The notes under the pieces: generated by a model
Database searches by the model: none
What the model saw: the letters and a program-made list of their open reading frames with translations, nothing else
What the model was told of the DNA's origin: nothing
Made by a program: the position numbers and the translations under genes
Part shown: piece by piece, positions 44,636 to 54,240 of the stretch
Numbering within the stretch: the stretch's first letter is position 1
How the letters are laid out: each line of letters starts with the position of its first letter
Assembly: GCF_004793975.1 (NCBI RefSeq)
Contig: NZ_SRYB01000002.1
Location: 62,001-126,000, forward strand
Length of the DNA stretch: 64,000 nucleotides
Direction: 5' to 3'
From: Lepagella muris
GTDB lineage: Bacteria > Bacteroidota > Bacteroidia > Bacteroidales > Muribaculaceae

Positions 44636-46204
44636 TTATTTGATTGAAATATTCTCTGATTGTGACTGCTGCGATATTCCCTGACGGTAATCCTGCGACA
44701 ACTGGGCGTTGAGCGCGATATTACCGATGATACCGGAAATACGTTCTTTCTTTTCGTCGGCGGTCAGGGTACTGTCCGACAGGACGAGGTTCATACGGTT
44801 CATGTCTGACGAAGACAGCTGTGCCGTGAAACGGTTTGTACCGGTATCTACGGACAGTAACGGAGTCTCGCCTTCCTTGACCTGAAGCGTACATTCCCTC
44901 ATTCCCTGCACAAGCGGTGTAAGGTCTATGCGCTTGTCAAGGGCGGCGGCTGTTGCTGCAGCCATCTTCTCTTCTTCTGTCTTGCTATCTATCTGCACGG
45001 CCAATGCCATGAGGGAAGTGAACAGCGTCATAGCCATCTCCATGACCGGATCCTGTCCAAATCCGCCCATACCGATACCGCTGTCTTCGGATGACAGGAG
45101 TTTCTTCATCCATTCTTCCGGGGATAACGAGGTGTCTATTGCCGGGCTGTTAGGGTTCTGGCTTTTGTATTTCGCCAACAGGTTCTGACCGTCGTGCATG
45201 GCGGTGAGACGGATATTTCCTTTTTCGGCTATCTCCGCAAGATAAGCGGCGGGATCCATGTCCCTGGTAGTACCGTCCGCTGCAATCTGCTTCACACCTA
45301 AATGCAGGTGCGGTCCAGTGGTCCGGGTTCCAGTATTTCCGGAAACGCCTATCTGCTGTCCGGCATTTACTGTATCGCCGACCTTGACAGAAAATGAATT
45401 AAGGTGCAGGTAGCTGACCTGTACCTTGGCTCCGCCTTCACGAGTATATTCTACGGTGACCGACTTTCCACCAGCTGTGTTGGCGTTTTCATTCACCGCT
45501 ACAACCTTGCCGTTCTTTTCCGTCGCCAGCACAGCTTCATTGTTGCATTGTATATCCATCCCCTTGTGCATCTGCTTTTTGGAAGTATCTGTCGGATCTG
45601 AACGCATACCGAAAGGCGATGTAACGAACAGGAACTCTTCTCGTTTCAACGGGAAAGAATAATCATGTTCCGCACTGTTGTTATTGCCGGACTGCAACTG
45701 TGGGATTCCTTGCCCCGGTTTCAGCCCTTTGGCGTTCATCTCTTCCATTACCATACGGTCATATCGCTGAAGGTCGTTACGCTCGATAATGGATATAAGC
45801 GCGGGCGCATATTTCCCGGCTGTAGCATATCCGGCTTTATCAAGCCCCTGTGCCCATCCTTTGTAATCGTCCGCATCAAGTTTGAAACAGGATGCGTACC
45901 GGGAGTTCTCCTTCAAAAATCTGGAATGATGGGCATAGGAATCGCCCACACTGTCGTAGCTGCAGAATTTCTCATTCGGTTTGTCATCGGAGTAGAGACC
46001 GTATTTGCCACCGTTGGCTATCCATGACTGCGTGGCCTTGATGCCGAAATGGTTGTTCTCGTTCTGTGCGAGACGGCTCTGGCCGCTTGCACTCTCAAGG
46101 ATGCCCTGAGCAAGCGTTACCGAAGCCGGTATGCCGTACAGACGCATCTGCTCCATCGCAAATTCCGCATATCTTTCTGCGTATGCCTGATTCTTTCCTG
46201 CCAT
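44636..46204 (-). CDS. glucosaminidase-M23 peptidase fusion (transfer lysozyme)
   Basis: 522 residues. Residues 5-150 are a GH73 N-acetylglucosaminidase (PASVTLAQGILESASGQSRLA, NNHFGIKA, AGYATAGKYA). Residues 190-320 are an M23 endopeptidase (HKGMDIQCN, GPHLHLG). The C-terminal 190 residues are helical and of unknown role. No signal peptide is visible, which is typical of transfer hydrolases exported by the mating machinery. It would open peptidoglycan for the channel. Confidence 0.88.
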   Translation of the reverse strand: MAGKNQAYAERYAEFAMEQMRLYGIPASVTLAQGILESASGQSRLAQNENNHFGIKATQSWIANGGKYGLYSDDKPNEKFCSYDSVGDSYAHHSRFLKENSRYASCFKLDADDYKGWAQGLDKAGYATAGKYAPALISIIERNDLQRYDRMVMEEMNAKGLKPGQGIPQLQSGNNNSAEHDYSFPLKREEFLFVTSPFGMRSDPTDTSKKQMHKGMDIQCNNEAVLATEKNGKVVAVNENANTAGGKSVTVEYTREGGAKVQVSYLHLNSFSVKVGDTVNAGQQIGVSGNTGTRTTGPHLHLGVKQIAADGTTRDMDPAAYLAEIAEKGNIRLTAMHDGQNLLAKYKSQNPNSPAIDTSLSPEEWMKKLLSSEDSGIGMGGFGQDPVMEMAMTLFTSLMALAVQIDSKTEEEKMAAATAAALDKRIDLTPLVQGMRECTLQVKEGETPLLSVDTGTNRFTAQLSSSDMNRMNLVLSDSTLTADEKKERISGIIGNIALNAQLSQDYRQGISQQSQSENISIK

Positions 46205-46207
46205 AGC

Positions 46208-48898
46208 CTACATTCTTATTCCTGTGTGACGTTCCATATTTTCCGCTGCGCTAACTGCATTTTGAGGAAGTGACATACCGGCTTTTCTGTCAGCAGAAAT
46301 GTTTTCAACAGCATCGCAAATGGCTACCCTTGCTCCTGACCGCACGAGTCTCGGCAGATAGACATCCAGCATATCTGTCGGGAATGACACTTTCACGGCA
46401 TGGACATCTTCCTTTTGGTTTCCGAATTCGATTTTTTCAAGTCCCAATGTCTTTTCCATACTTGGCACATCATCCTGATAAGCCTCATAATTGCCGCCGT
46501 GACGGAACAGCAGGATGACATCGGGATGCTTTTCTTTCAACTCTTCATATTGCTGGAGTTCGGGACGCACTGCCGCCACATCAGGACGGACAACGGCAGC
46601 GTCCTCTTCCTGCTGCTTTTCTACGGTTTGTTCCTCCGTTTTCTGCATCAGCAGGTCAGAGAACAACGTAGCGGCGAGACAGGTCTTGTATTGGGCCACA
46701 TCTTCTGCCACCCACATCCGTTGCCATTGTTGCTTGCTCACTTCGCGCGGTTGCACCTTGTCGATGCCATCGATTACGGGGACACACAGTATCTTGTCGT
46801 CCTTGCTCTTGAACACGTTCACGCGCTTGATGCGCAGCGGGTCGATACCGTCCGGCATGGCACCGAACAGGTCAACCTTCAGGTTGGGTTCAGCCTGTGC
46901 GAGAGCATAGTATTTCTGAGCCAGTTCGTTGCGTACCGCACCTGCAGCCACACGGTCATCCTGCTTGACGGTGGAAAAGAAACGGTTGATGTCATTCTTG
47001 TCCGGACGGATGCTGAACGACGGCTCGTTTTCAGGCTTGAGGTACAATGCCCATCCGCCCGTGTCGTCACGGAGCATCTGGATTCGCTCGAACTGCACTT
47101 CCGTAGCGCGGCTGACTGCCTCGCTGACATCAAAAGCGGAAACATTTCTTATCTCCCTTCCGTCCAGTCTGGCCGAATACACCTGCTTGTCTGCAAAATA
47201 GGAATCATCAGGATGGTAGCGCAACTGCCCGTCCTTATTATAGAACCTAACGTATGAGGCACCCTGAGCCATCAACGCAGCCGCTATCTTCTCTTTATTA
47301 AATCCGGGAATCGTATGCGATACTACTCTCGCACCGGCTTCTTTGCGCTCATCGGCTGTCATCACCTCGTCGGGTGACATCCAGTAGTTGCGGCGGTCAC
47401 CGTTGGGCATCACGACATCGCCTCCTGAACGGGCGGAAGTGGGAAGTACCACATCGGCAATCCCCGTGTTCTTGTCGAGTACCACCACGAACTCACGGCT
47501 GCGCTTGTCCGGAACGGCATTAATGTCGTCAGCTATAACATGCGCACCTTTTTCCTCCCATTCCTGCGGTAGCCATTCGCTGCAAAGGCGATGGATACAT
47601 GCAGCAGAACCGGCAGCCTGTGTATAGGCTATATTGACAAGCTCCGGGTCGTCATGCTTCAGACGTGCATTGGTGAGTGAGTCCTGTGTCAGCGTGTCGT
47701 AATGTCCAAGTCCGTCAAAGCGGGCCAGGAACTCACGCTTGTCATCCTGTCCTCCCGGGAAATTACGGTCATTGATTTCCATACCTCCCTTGCGGAGAAT
47801 GTCCTGCAATACCAGCGCATCCGCAACTGATACCTGCGGCCGTCCCTCTTCCTGTTCCCTGAGTTCCTCCGTCTGCTGCTTGTTGCGCTCGTGGGCCGAT
47901 TCCATGCGTTCTCCCTTTTCAGCCTTGCGGATGACATCAAGGGCATTGTTCACATCGCTCTCCACAGCGTCTATCAGGCAGGGATTCTCCTTCAGTTCCT
48001 CTGTCCAGTATTCCACCATGCCACGACTTTCAGGTGACAGTTTCGCCGGCAGACCGAACTCCGCCATCTTCAGACCGGAGGCTATCTCGGCGATAAGACG
48101 CTCATAGCGCAAGGCATCACCTGACGGTGCTTTGCCGCCGTTCATCACCATGCCTTCCCTCGACATACGCTCACGGTGGCCGGTGGCACTCACCACCTGA
48201 CGCACCAGTTCCTGCACATAATCCATGTAATTGCCGAAATGCTTCTGATCGGGAATATAGACGGCATCCTTGCCAGTGTCGTATGCCGCCGTTCCCGTGG
48301 TCGATTTCCTTATTGGTACAAGGTTCTGCGAAATCTGCTCACGAAACCTGTTGACTGCGGAACGTGTCTGGCGTTCCTCCGCAAGGATGTTGCCTCGGTC
48401 GGTTCGTCCGCCGAACTGCTGTCGCAACTTCTCGAACTCCTTTTCATCCACATGGGGAAGAGTGGTCTGCTCCACATTGAAAAGTGTGTGTATCTCACGT
48501 TTTCTTACTGCCTTGTACTGTTCCTGTTGCACAGGAGGAAGGCTGCGGTAGTCGTCACGGGATATAATGTCTCTCTCGTCGTGCTTGTTGACGTATGAGT
48601 CCCACCGGTACCAGTTCATCGGTACGGAGCGTTCGTCCTTGAGGACGGATTCGCCACGTTTCCTTGCTTCCGAAAACGTAGTGTACAAGGCGGTGGAATA
48701 TCCATGGCTGTCAGCGTCGAGCATCAGCGTGAGGCTGTTGAACGGGCTGAGTGCAGCCCCTTTGGGATAGATTCTCGGAGAGAGGCGTCCCGACACGTTC
48801 AGCCAGTATCCTTCCGTAGATGCCCCGTTGAGAGCGTTTGACAGCAGCTCCACCTGTCTGGCGGCCGCCGTCTGTTCCTGTGGTGTCTTTTCTTTCAT
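46208..48898 (-). CDS. polyvalent protein: degenerate ArdC-like zincin plus MutS-I-like domain
   Basis: 896 residues. The N-terminal 320 residues resemble the ArdC metallopeptidase, but the HExxH site is replaced (ELVRQVVSATGH), so the protease is probably dead. The middle is DUF3945-like, with a QYKTCLAATLFSDLLM-type helix. Near the C-terminus QQYEELKEKHPDVILLFRHG (20 residues) through RSGARVAICDAVE closely follows the mismatch-binding N-terminal domain I of MutS. Such multi-domain proteins are sent with conjugative DNA. Four bases separate it from the next gene. Confidence 0.82.
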   Translation of the reverse strand: MKEKTPQEQTAAARQVELLSNALNGASTEGYWLNVSGRLSPRIYPKGAALSPFNSLTLMLDADSHGYSTALYTTFSEARKRGESVLKDERSVPMNWYRWDSYVNKHDERDIISRDDYRSLPPVQQEQYKAVRKREIHTLFNVEQTTLPHVDEKEFEKLRQQFGGRTDRGNILAEERQTRSAVNRFREQISQNLVPIRKSTTGTAAYDTGKDAVYIPDQKHFGNYMDYVQELVRQVVSATGHRERMSREGMVMNGGKAPSGDALRYERLIAEIASGLKMAEFGLPAKLSPESRGMVEYWTEELKENPCLIDAVESDVNNALDVIRKAEKGERMESAHERNKQQTEELREQEEGRPQVSVADALVLQDILRKGGMEINDRNFPGGQDDKREFLARFDGLGHYDTLTQDSLTNARLKHDDPELVNIAYTQAAGSAACIHRLCSEWLPQEWEEKGAHVIADDINAVPDKRSREFVVVLDKNTGIADVVLPTSARSGGDVVMPNGDRRNYWMSPDEVMTADERKEAGARVVSHTIPGFNKEKIAAALMAQGASYVRFYNKDGQLRYHPDDSYFADKQVYSARLDGREIRNVSAFDVSEAVSRATEVQFERIQMLRDDTGGWALYLKPENEPSFSIRPDKNDINRFFSTVKQDDRVAAGAVRNELAQKYYALAQAEPNLKVDLFGAMPDGIDPLRIKRVNVFKSKDDKILCVPVIDGIDKVQPREVSKQQWQRMWVAEDVAQYKTCLAATLFSDLLMQKTEEQTVEKQQEEDAAVVRPDVAAVRPELQQYEELKEKHPDVILLFRHGGNYEAYQDDVPSMEKTLGLEKIEFGNQKEDVHAVKVSFPTDMLDVYLPRLVRSGARVAICDAVENISADRKAGMSLPQNAVSAAENMERHTGIRM

Positions 48899-48920
48899 TG
48901 CTATATATTGATGTATTGGT

Positions 48921-50786
48921 TTATCTGAGGATTATGCCGCGTTCCTGCTGCCGTTCCTGTTCGATTTCCAGACTGCGGTAATTGTCTTCCGCCATCGCCT
49001 TCATGCGGTCGTGACGGGCAAGCACCGCATTGGCAAGCGTATTCAAAGGCAATGCTCCGGCGGCGTATGCCTGTGCCGCATTTTCGGGCAGCATCACCGA
49101 GCAAGGCACGTTGTCAATGGTGGCTATCAGCGTGTTGCCCCGTATGACAGCACCGGATATGCGTGGATTCAGTTCTTCATCGTCATACTGCCTGTAGCGG
49201 ACGGTCGGACTGTGTCCGTCCTGTTCACGCTCTATCGCCTCATGTCCGATTTTGTTTACAAGGTTGGCACCACCCATACCTATCAGCACCATCTTCAGAA
49301 GAGGATTCCTGACGAACATTCCTACAAGGATGGAAGCCAGAGGCATCATTCCGCTTTTGAGGTTTAAGGAGGTGGTCTTGCCGGTGAACAGTCCAACAAG
49401 CATATCCGGCAGCATGGCTATTACATAAGGGAGGTTACGTCCGATGTCACCGATGCCGTCCAGCCCGACCGACCTGAGAAGATTCACCCAGCCGTCGTTA
49501 TTGTCTTGTGCCTGTGTCTCCTTTTCCCTTTCTTCACCGTTGTCCTCAATTTCTTGAGTGTTATCGTTTGTCGTTTCCTGTCCACGTGATTCAGTTTTTT
49601 CTTCTGTTGCGGGACTTTCCTGTTGCGCTTTCTGTGCCTGCTCCCTGTCATGCTGCGTTTTCCAGTCAAGGTATGCCTGTTCCTGACCTGGAGCGATGAC
49701 AGACGGCACGTTGGCGAAGTTCTTTCCACAATCTGCCGTCTGAGGTTTGCCAAGAGTTATCGGAGAGAACTTGAAAGGCACAAGTCCTTTTCCCTGATTC
49801 AAAAAAGGATTCTGCAAATTGCCGAGGTTCCAGTCCATTTCCCATGCCGGCTTTTCTTTCAGAATGGGCATCTTTTTGGACAGAGTGCCGTTGACTGACT
49901 GGATATAGTTGCTCTCGTATGTCTTGATGCGCAAACTTTCCTTGCGTATATCCGAGAGTGTATTGCCATTACCGAACAGTCCCGTGCTGACACATTGGTC
50001 AACCGTCAATCCCTGTTTCTGCTGTTTCTTGTCAAGTACGGACTCAAGTCCTGAGAACACAACTTCCGCACCGGCAAGTCTGGCAAGCGAGCCCCATGAG
50101 TACACGCCGCCAAAAGCCACCACGTCCGCTGCGAAACTCACACCCTTAGCCGTGCCTTTTTCCGCTTTCGACGGTTTGTATATGGCTTCGCCACGTTCCT
50201 CTATCTCACGTTGCAACGGTGACTTCATCATTTCCTGTGGCAATCCGAAAAGGCTGCCGGCCGCCCCCTTGCGGATGATATAGTCGAAAGATCCTTTGGG
50301 CATCTGCTCACGCACCATACGGTCAACCATCATCTGCTCGATACGGTGATCGACATAGGCGAGTGCCAGGTCTGAACCGATTTTTGCGGAAAGTTCGTCA
50401 TAACGCTTGCGTCCCACTTCGGCCACCACCGCATTGCGCCATTCCCCGGCAAGACGCTGGAGGTCGGCTACGAAATCCTTGTTGCCGAGTATGCTCTCCT
50501 TGCACATCCCCACGTAGTCCTCCGCGGTCTTGGAACATTCCTTGCCGGTAAGCCGTAGGTACTGCATGGTATCATCGGGACCCGGTATGCCTGCGGAAGA
50601 GGATGATTGTGCAAGCGACCGCATGATGCCGGCAAATGAAGTGGAATAGTCCGCTATCTCTTTTGCCTGTGCCGTCTGCAATGCCGATTTCTCCCGGTTC
50701 ATGACCGGCACGAAGTGTGCGTTGAAATAGCTGCTAAGGCAGTATTCCACCTCTGACAGCCTTTTTGTATTTTTCGGTTGCGCCAT
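48921..50786 (-). CDS. large transfer-operon membrane-associated protein (621 aa)
   Basis: 621 residues. Helical N-terminal half, then a Gln/Glu-rich disordered linker (about 385-445) and two or three hydrophobic segments (about 465-520: YVIAMLPDMLVGLF, MPLASILVGMFV, LLKMVLIGMGG). The C-terminus is beta-helical with SAGAL-type Ala/Leu repeats. No family function known. Its start overlaps the stop of the preceding frame at 50786. Confidence 0.78.
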   Translation of the reverse strand: MAQPKNTKRLSEVEYCLSSYFNAHFVPVMNREKSALQTAQAKEIADYSTSFAGIMRSLAQSSSSAGIPGPDDTMQYLRLTGKECSKTAEDYVGMCKESILGNKDFVADLQRLAGEWRNAVVAEVGRKRYDELSAKIGSDLALAYVDHRIEQMMVDRMVREQMPKGSFDYIIRKGAAGSLFGLPQEMMKSPLQREIEERGEAIYKPSKAEKGTAKGVSFAADVVAFGGVYSWGSLARLAGAEVVFSGLESVLDKKQQKQGLTVDQCVSTGLFGNGNTLSDIRKESLRIKTYESNYIQSVNGTLSKKMPILKEKPAWEMDWNLGNLQNPFLNQGKGLVPFKFSPITLGKPQTADCGKNFANVPSVIAPGQEQAYLDWKTQHDREQAQKAQQESPATEEKTESRGQETTNDNTQEIEDNGEEREKETQAQDNNDGWVNLLRSVGLDGIGDIGRNLPYVIAMLPDMLVGLFTGKTTSLNLKSGMMPLASILVGMFVRNPLLKMVLIGMGGANLVNKIGHEAIEREQDGHSPTVRYRQYDDEELNPRISGAVIRGNTLIATIDNVPCSVMLPENAAQAYAAGALPLNTLANAVLARHDRMKAMAEDNYRSLEIEQERQQERGIILR

Positions 50787-51049
50787 TATGATATGTTCAG
50801 TTGTTTCAATAAATTTTCTTTTGTCTGCTCGATGGCATTGTGATACACCTCCATCTGTTTGGGATAATACTCCTCAAGCATCCTCTCTTTGTCTATCCGG
50901 TCAAGCAGGAACTGTATCGCACATTCACGCTCTATCTCCACGGCCGCCTCACCGTCTTCCGAACCGTTGAACCAGGCTTTCGTCCACCAGCGTATGCCGG
51001 ACCTGTCAGGATAGACAGTCACCAGCCGCTGGATGTCGAAGCTCCGCAC
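50786..51049 (-). CDS. C-terminal part of the M23-like gene (frameshifted), 87 aa
   Basis: This frame has no plausible start of its own (GTG at 51049 without a ribosome site). It stays open upstream to the A9 tract at 51112-51120, where a -1 shift from the preceding gene leads straight into it through SYDEAVATAGIIDPLADLDIDV. It is therefore the missing C-terminus of the 51.1-51.9 kb protein. Helical, acidic, ending KENLLKQLNIS. Confidence 0.7.
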   Translation of the reverse strand: MRSFDIQRLVTVYPDRSGIRWWTKAWFNGSEDGEAAVEIERECAIQFLLDRIDKERMLEEYYPKQMEVYHNAIEQTKENLLKQLNIS

Positions 51050-51075
51050 GTCGATGTCAAGGTCGGCAAGCGGGT

Positions 51076-51900
51076 CTATGATTCCGGCGGTGGCGACGGC
51101 TTCGTCATAGCTTTTTTTTTACTCGCTTCATCCATGACCGACAGGAATATCCTGTGCCGAAGGGCGAGATAGTTGAGAAAATCCCCGATAAGCAGGTTCT
51201 GCACTTTGGCGGCGATAGGCACCGACCGTTCAGACAGTCCGAGCGGATTGGCCATCGACGGTATGGCGTCATAGAAATAGCTCCGTGCCGCCGACAGGGA
51301 GAAGATGTTGCGCAGGGACTGTTCTGTCTTGTCGGGAACGACGTACAGACCTCCGGCCACCTCCATCAGGTATTCGGGATAGAACCTTGCCATCAGGCCC
51401 TCGATCTCTTCCATGTTCTCGTCATAATCCGTCGGGATGTCCATATCGAGGGTCTCGAAGTCGGGCATGCCGCTTTCCGTGCCGGACATCTTCATGTTAC
51501 CGAAAAGCATTTTCAAAAACTCTACGGGGTCTATCTCCGCTCCGTCATACTTCACCTCCAGATGAAGAGTGTTACCGCTGATGGAAAGGATGCTTCCGGC
51601 TTTGACACGTTTGCCGAAAGCAACCATAGCGTTGCGTATGCCGCCGTAGGTCACATCGTATTTCCCGTAACGGGCCGTCTGGTATAGACCGTGTACCCTG
51701 TCCGTGCCGATGGCGGTAACGATGCCGTCCGCCACCGCACGCAGCACATAGCGGTCTGCGGCGAGGTCTATGCCGTGGTTGAAACTCCCGTCCTCCTGTT
51801 TTCCATAAGTCCGGGTCAGCACCACTTCTTCTTTCTTGTCATTGAACGGCATACAGTAGCCGCTCTCTGACTGCAGGTTCATTTCCTGTGTATATTCCAT
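51076..51900 (-). CDS. M23-like peptidase, ends at an A9 slippery tract
   Basis: 274 residues in the zero frame. HGIDLAADRYVLRAVADGIV (residues about 38-57) and LHLEVKYDGAEIDP (about 110-123) outline an M23/LytM fold, with one of the usual HxH histidines replaced (LHLE). After SKKK encoded by AGT followed by nine A's, the zero frame gives a 10-residue Pro-rich tail, while the -1 frame continues for over 100 residues. The product may be made in two lengths, or the A-tract lost one base. Confidence 0.8.
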   Translation of the reverse strand: MEYTQEMNLQSESGYCMPFNDKKEEVVLTRTYGKQEDGSFNHGIDLAADRYVLRAVADGIVTAIGTDRVHGLYQTARYGKYDVTYGGIRNAMVAFGKRVKAGSILSISGNTLHLEVKYDGAEIDPVEFLKMLFGNMKMSGTESGMPDFETLDMDIPTDYDENMEEIEGLMARFYPEYLMEVAGGLYVVPDKTEQSLRNIFSLSAARSYFYDAIPSMANPLGLSERSVPIAAKVQNLLIGDFLNYLALRHRIFLSVMDEASKKKAMTKPSPPPES

Positions 51901-51951
51901 ATCCTTTTTATATGTTTACCTGTTGTCTTGTCAAACTTGTTCGGGTACGGT

Positions 51952-52578
51952 TCATCTGTGCCGTCCTCCCGGTTGTCGGTTCTCTGCCTGCGGGTTCTCC
52001 TGCACCTGTGCCACATGGGAATTATTGCCGATAAGCATCATGGCGAGCAGTGCGCCGCCAATCTTGCCGAGCCAGCCGAACCGTCCGAATATCATCAGTC
52101 CGGCGGCAAGCAGTCCGACGATGCTCAGTCCGGACACGTTGCCTTTCCCTATGTTGGAGAAGAAATTGCCGAACATATCGGCACCGTTGCCCCCACATAC
52201 GTTCTTCAGGAAATCGGAGATGCCTCCGAATGTGCTGTTGGCCTGTTGCACGGTACCGCTCAGACCGGACACGGATTCCTTTACATCCCGTACCGTTTCC
52301 TGCACGCTATCGACGGTCTTGCTTGTGGTGTCCACCACTGCATCCACATTGTCGCTTCCTATCGCTATGTCGGCGACCGTCCTCACCACCGGCTTGTCAT
52401 TGACAAGTGCCTCCCAGCCGAGATAGCCCACACCGGCTCCGACCGTGGCGGTTTTCACGGCGCGACCTGCGCCCACAAGGGTGCGCTGGGGATGGATGAC
52501 GGCTCCGCCAAGGCTTCTTGTCGCCGGGTTGTTGAAGATGTATTTGCCACCTTTGAATATTGTTGCCCATTTGCCCAT
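51952..52578 (-). CDS. membrane protein (208 aa), transfer operon
   Basis: 208 residues with Gly-rich hydrophobic segments at about 40-60 and 148-185 (SIVGLLAAGLMIFG, IGGALLAMMLIG) around an amphipathic Val/Ser/Thr-rich helix (TSKTVDSVQETVRDVKESV). No family recognised. Confidence 0.72.
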   Translation of the reverse strand: MGKWATIFKGGKYIFNNPATRSLGGAVIHPQRTLVGAGRAVKTATVGAGVGYLGWEALVNDKPVVRTVADIAIGSDNVDAVVDTTSKTVDSVQETVRDVKESVSGLSGTVQQANSTFGGISDFLKNVCGGNGADMFGNFFSNIGKGNVSGLSIVGLLAAGLMIFGRFGWLGKIGGALLAMMLIGNNSHVAQVQENPQAENRQPGGRHR

Positions 52579-52590
52579 ATCTGTTGTATT

Positions 52591-53517
52591 TTAGAGTGTT
52601 ATCGTATTATCCGTTTGAAAATAAGCCTCGCACCTGAATCCTTTCCGTGGTGAGAAGTCTCTGAAACTGCATGACTTGAAAAGCATCGGCTTGTTGACGT
52701 ATTGCGCGAGATCCTTCGCATACTGCGAGGGCTGTGTTCTGTTGTCGAAGTCACGATACGGCATCACATAAGGCTTGATGCCCAGTTCCCGGCACCGCTC
52801 GATGCGGTATAAGTCCTGCTCCATGGTCGAGTTGTAGCCGACGAGGATGTAGCACATGATCTTCCACGGCTTTATGTATCGAGTTACTTCTGTGATTTTT
52901 TTGGTCAGGTCTATCTGCGGCAAGTCCCATGCGATATGTATGGACTTGTAAAGACGGAGCCTGTTGAGCCAGTATGCCTGTTCCTCGTCCATGATGCGCA
53001 CATCAACACCGTGGAGATTGACTTTTTGCCCTGCCTTCAGCAGATAGTCGATAGCAGATCGCCATTCCGGATTGGCGAAAAAATTGTTGTCAAGCACCTC
53101 GATATGCATTCCGTTGGGGTTCAGCTGCACTGGTTCCACGGGGTGTATGCCGCCCTCCTTGTCATGAACCAAGCAGAACGGACAATGACGGATGCAGCCG
53201 CGAGAGAATAACTGTATGGAATAGTCGTATTGCGGATAGAGGGAATAATCCATCAGGGATGATACTTCAATTTCCGGAGCCAGCTGGCTCTTTATGTCGT
53301 ACCCGGTGCCGCCCTTGATAACCTCACAGGTCCAGGGACTGTTCTCGTCCGGCGAGAATGTGAATATCTTTGATTTGTAAATACGGTCATAGCCGTTTCC
53401 GAACATCGCGTCTGCCCATTCGACAATGTCACCTTTTGATTTGTGCCATGCCGATAGTTTCATCAGTGCGAAATTCGGGAAGTGGTGTCCGTCAACGTCT
53501 ATCAGTCCAATCTTCAT
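52591..53517 (-). CDS. radical SAM protein of unknown substrate
   Basis: 308 residues. RGCIRHCPFC gives the CX3CX2C [4Fe-4S] site near residue 108. The N-terminal MKIGLIDVDGHHFPNFALMKL region resembles a truncated B12-binding-like Rossmann domain. Later blocks (HIEVLDNNFFANPEW, VDVRIMDEEQAYWL, CYILVGYNSTMEQDL) follow the MiaB/B12-radical-SAM barrel. A cysteine near the C-terminus (KSCSFRDFSPRKGFRCEAYF) may bind a second cluster. Homologues recur on Bacteroidales elements and phages. An RNA or DNA modification role is plausible but unproven. Confidence 0.85.
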   Translation of the reverse strand: MKIGLIDVDGHHFPNFALMKLSAWHKSKGDIVEWADAMFGNGYDRIYKSKIFTFSPDENSPWTCEVIKGGTGYDIKSQLAPEIEVSSLMDYSLYPQYDYSIQLFSRGCIRHCPFCLVHDKEGGIHPVEPVQLNPNGMHIEVLDNNFFANPEWRSAIDYLLKAGQKVNLHGVDVRIMDEEQAYWLNRLRLYKSIHIAWDLPQIDLTKKITEVTRYIKPWKIMCYILVGYNSTMEQDLYRIERCRELGIKPYVMPYRDFDNRTQPSQYAKDLAQYVNKPMLFKSCSFRDFSPRKGFRCEAYFQTDNTITL

Positions 53518-53543
53518 AAGCCTTGTTACAAGTTGTTCATGTT

Positions 53544-54230
53544 TTATTTTCCGGGTCTTATCTTACTGTTACTCCGCCAGCGCGAGAAGGCTTCGTCCGT
53601 AATTTTCCATTTGTCCACATCGTAACTCTTTGCCCTGCAGTCTATCTCCCGCCACACATCAGACAGGGAGGTGTATTTGACGGCAAGCGTGAGCCGGCGC
53701 AGGTTGCGGTTCATCAGATGGAGTTTCGGGCGTATGCCGAATACAATCTCAATGCGCTCCTTCTCCGTCATTTTCACGTTAGAGAGGCATACCTGCCGGA
53801 TGTCGTTCACGATGTCCACGCTGCCGAGTATCAGTTCCCGGTATATACCGCTCCGGCGAGGTGTGAGTGCCACGGCAAGCGCGTTTTCAGGAGATTTCTC
53901 CAACTGGCGGCTCAATGCGCCCATGTTCTCTGTTAGTTTCCCGATTTCGTGGTAGAAACCGTATATCTGTGCCGCATAGCTGATTACCGAGCGAAACGAG
54001 TCGAGATAGTCGTTAAACTGCCGCTGGAAGTCGGTCGTGGCTTCCACTTCCTCCTTCGTCCATATATGCCCGGTAGTCTGCAGCAACATTACTTTCTCCT
54101 GTGACTTGAGCTGCTTCTCTGCCTTGTCGGTATATAGGACAATCATTCCGGACAATACAGGGTCTGTCTGTGCGTGACCCTTGCAGATGCCGAAAACCAA
54201 TATCAATATGATCAGTACCGTCCTTATCAT
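53544..54230 (-). CDS. exported transfer protein, paralogue of the next gene
   Basis: 228 residues with a signal peptide ending GICKGHAQ. All-helical. The C-terminal YTSLSDVWREIDCR..ITDEAFSRWRSNS mirrors YTLTDVWNNVS..IAGDAFGRWKRAA of the upstream neighbour, so the two are paralogues. VirB5/TraI-like periplasmic pilus proteins have a similar size and helical make-up; this is inference. Confidence 0.78.
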   Translation of the reverse strand: MIRTVLIILILVFGICKGHAQTDPVLSGMIVLYTDKAEKQLKSQEKVMLLQTTGHIWTKEEVEATTDFQRQFNDYLDSFRSVISYAAQIYGFYHEIGKLTENMGALSRQLEKSPENALAVALTPRRSGIYRELILGSVDIVNDIRQVCLSNVKMTEKERIEIVFGIRPKLHLMNRNLRRLTLAVKYTSLSDVWREIDCRAKSYDVDKWKITDEAFSRWRSNSKIRPGK

Positions 54231-54240
54231 GCCGTCTCCT

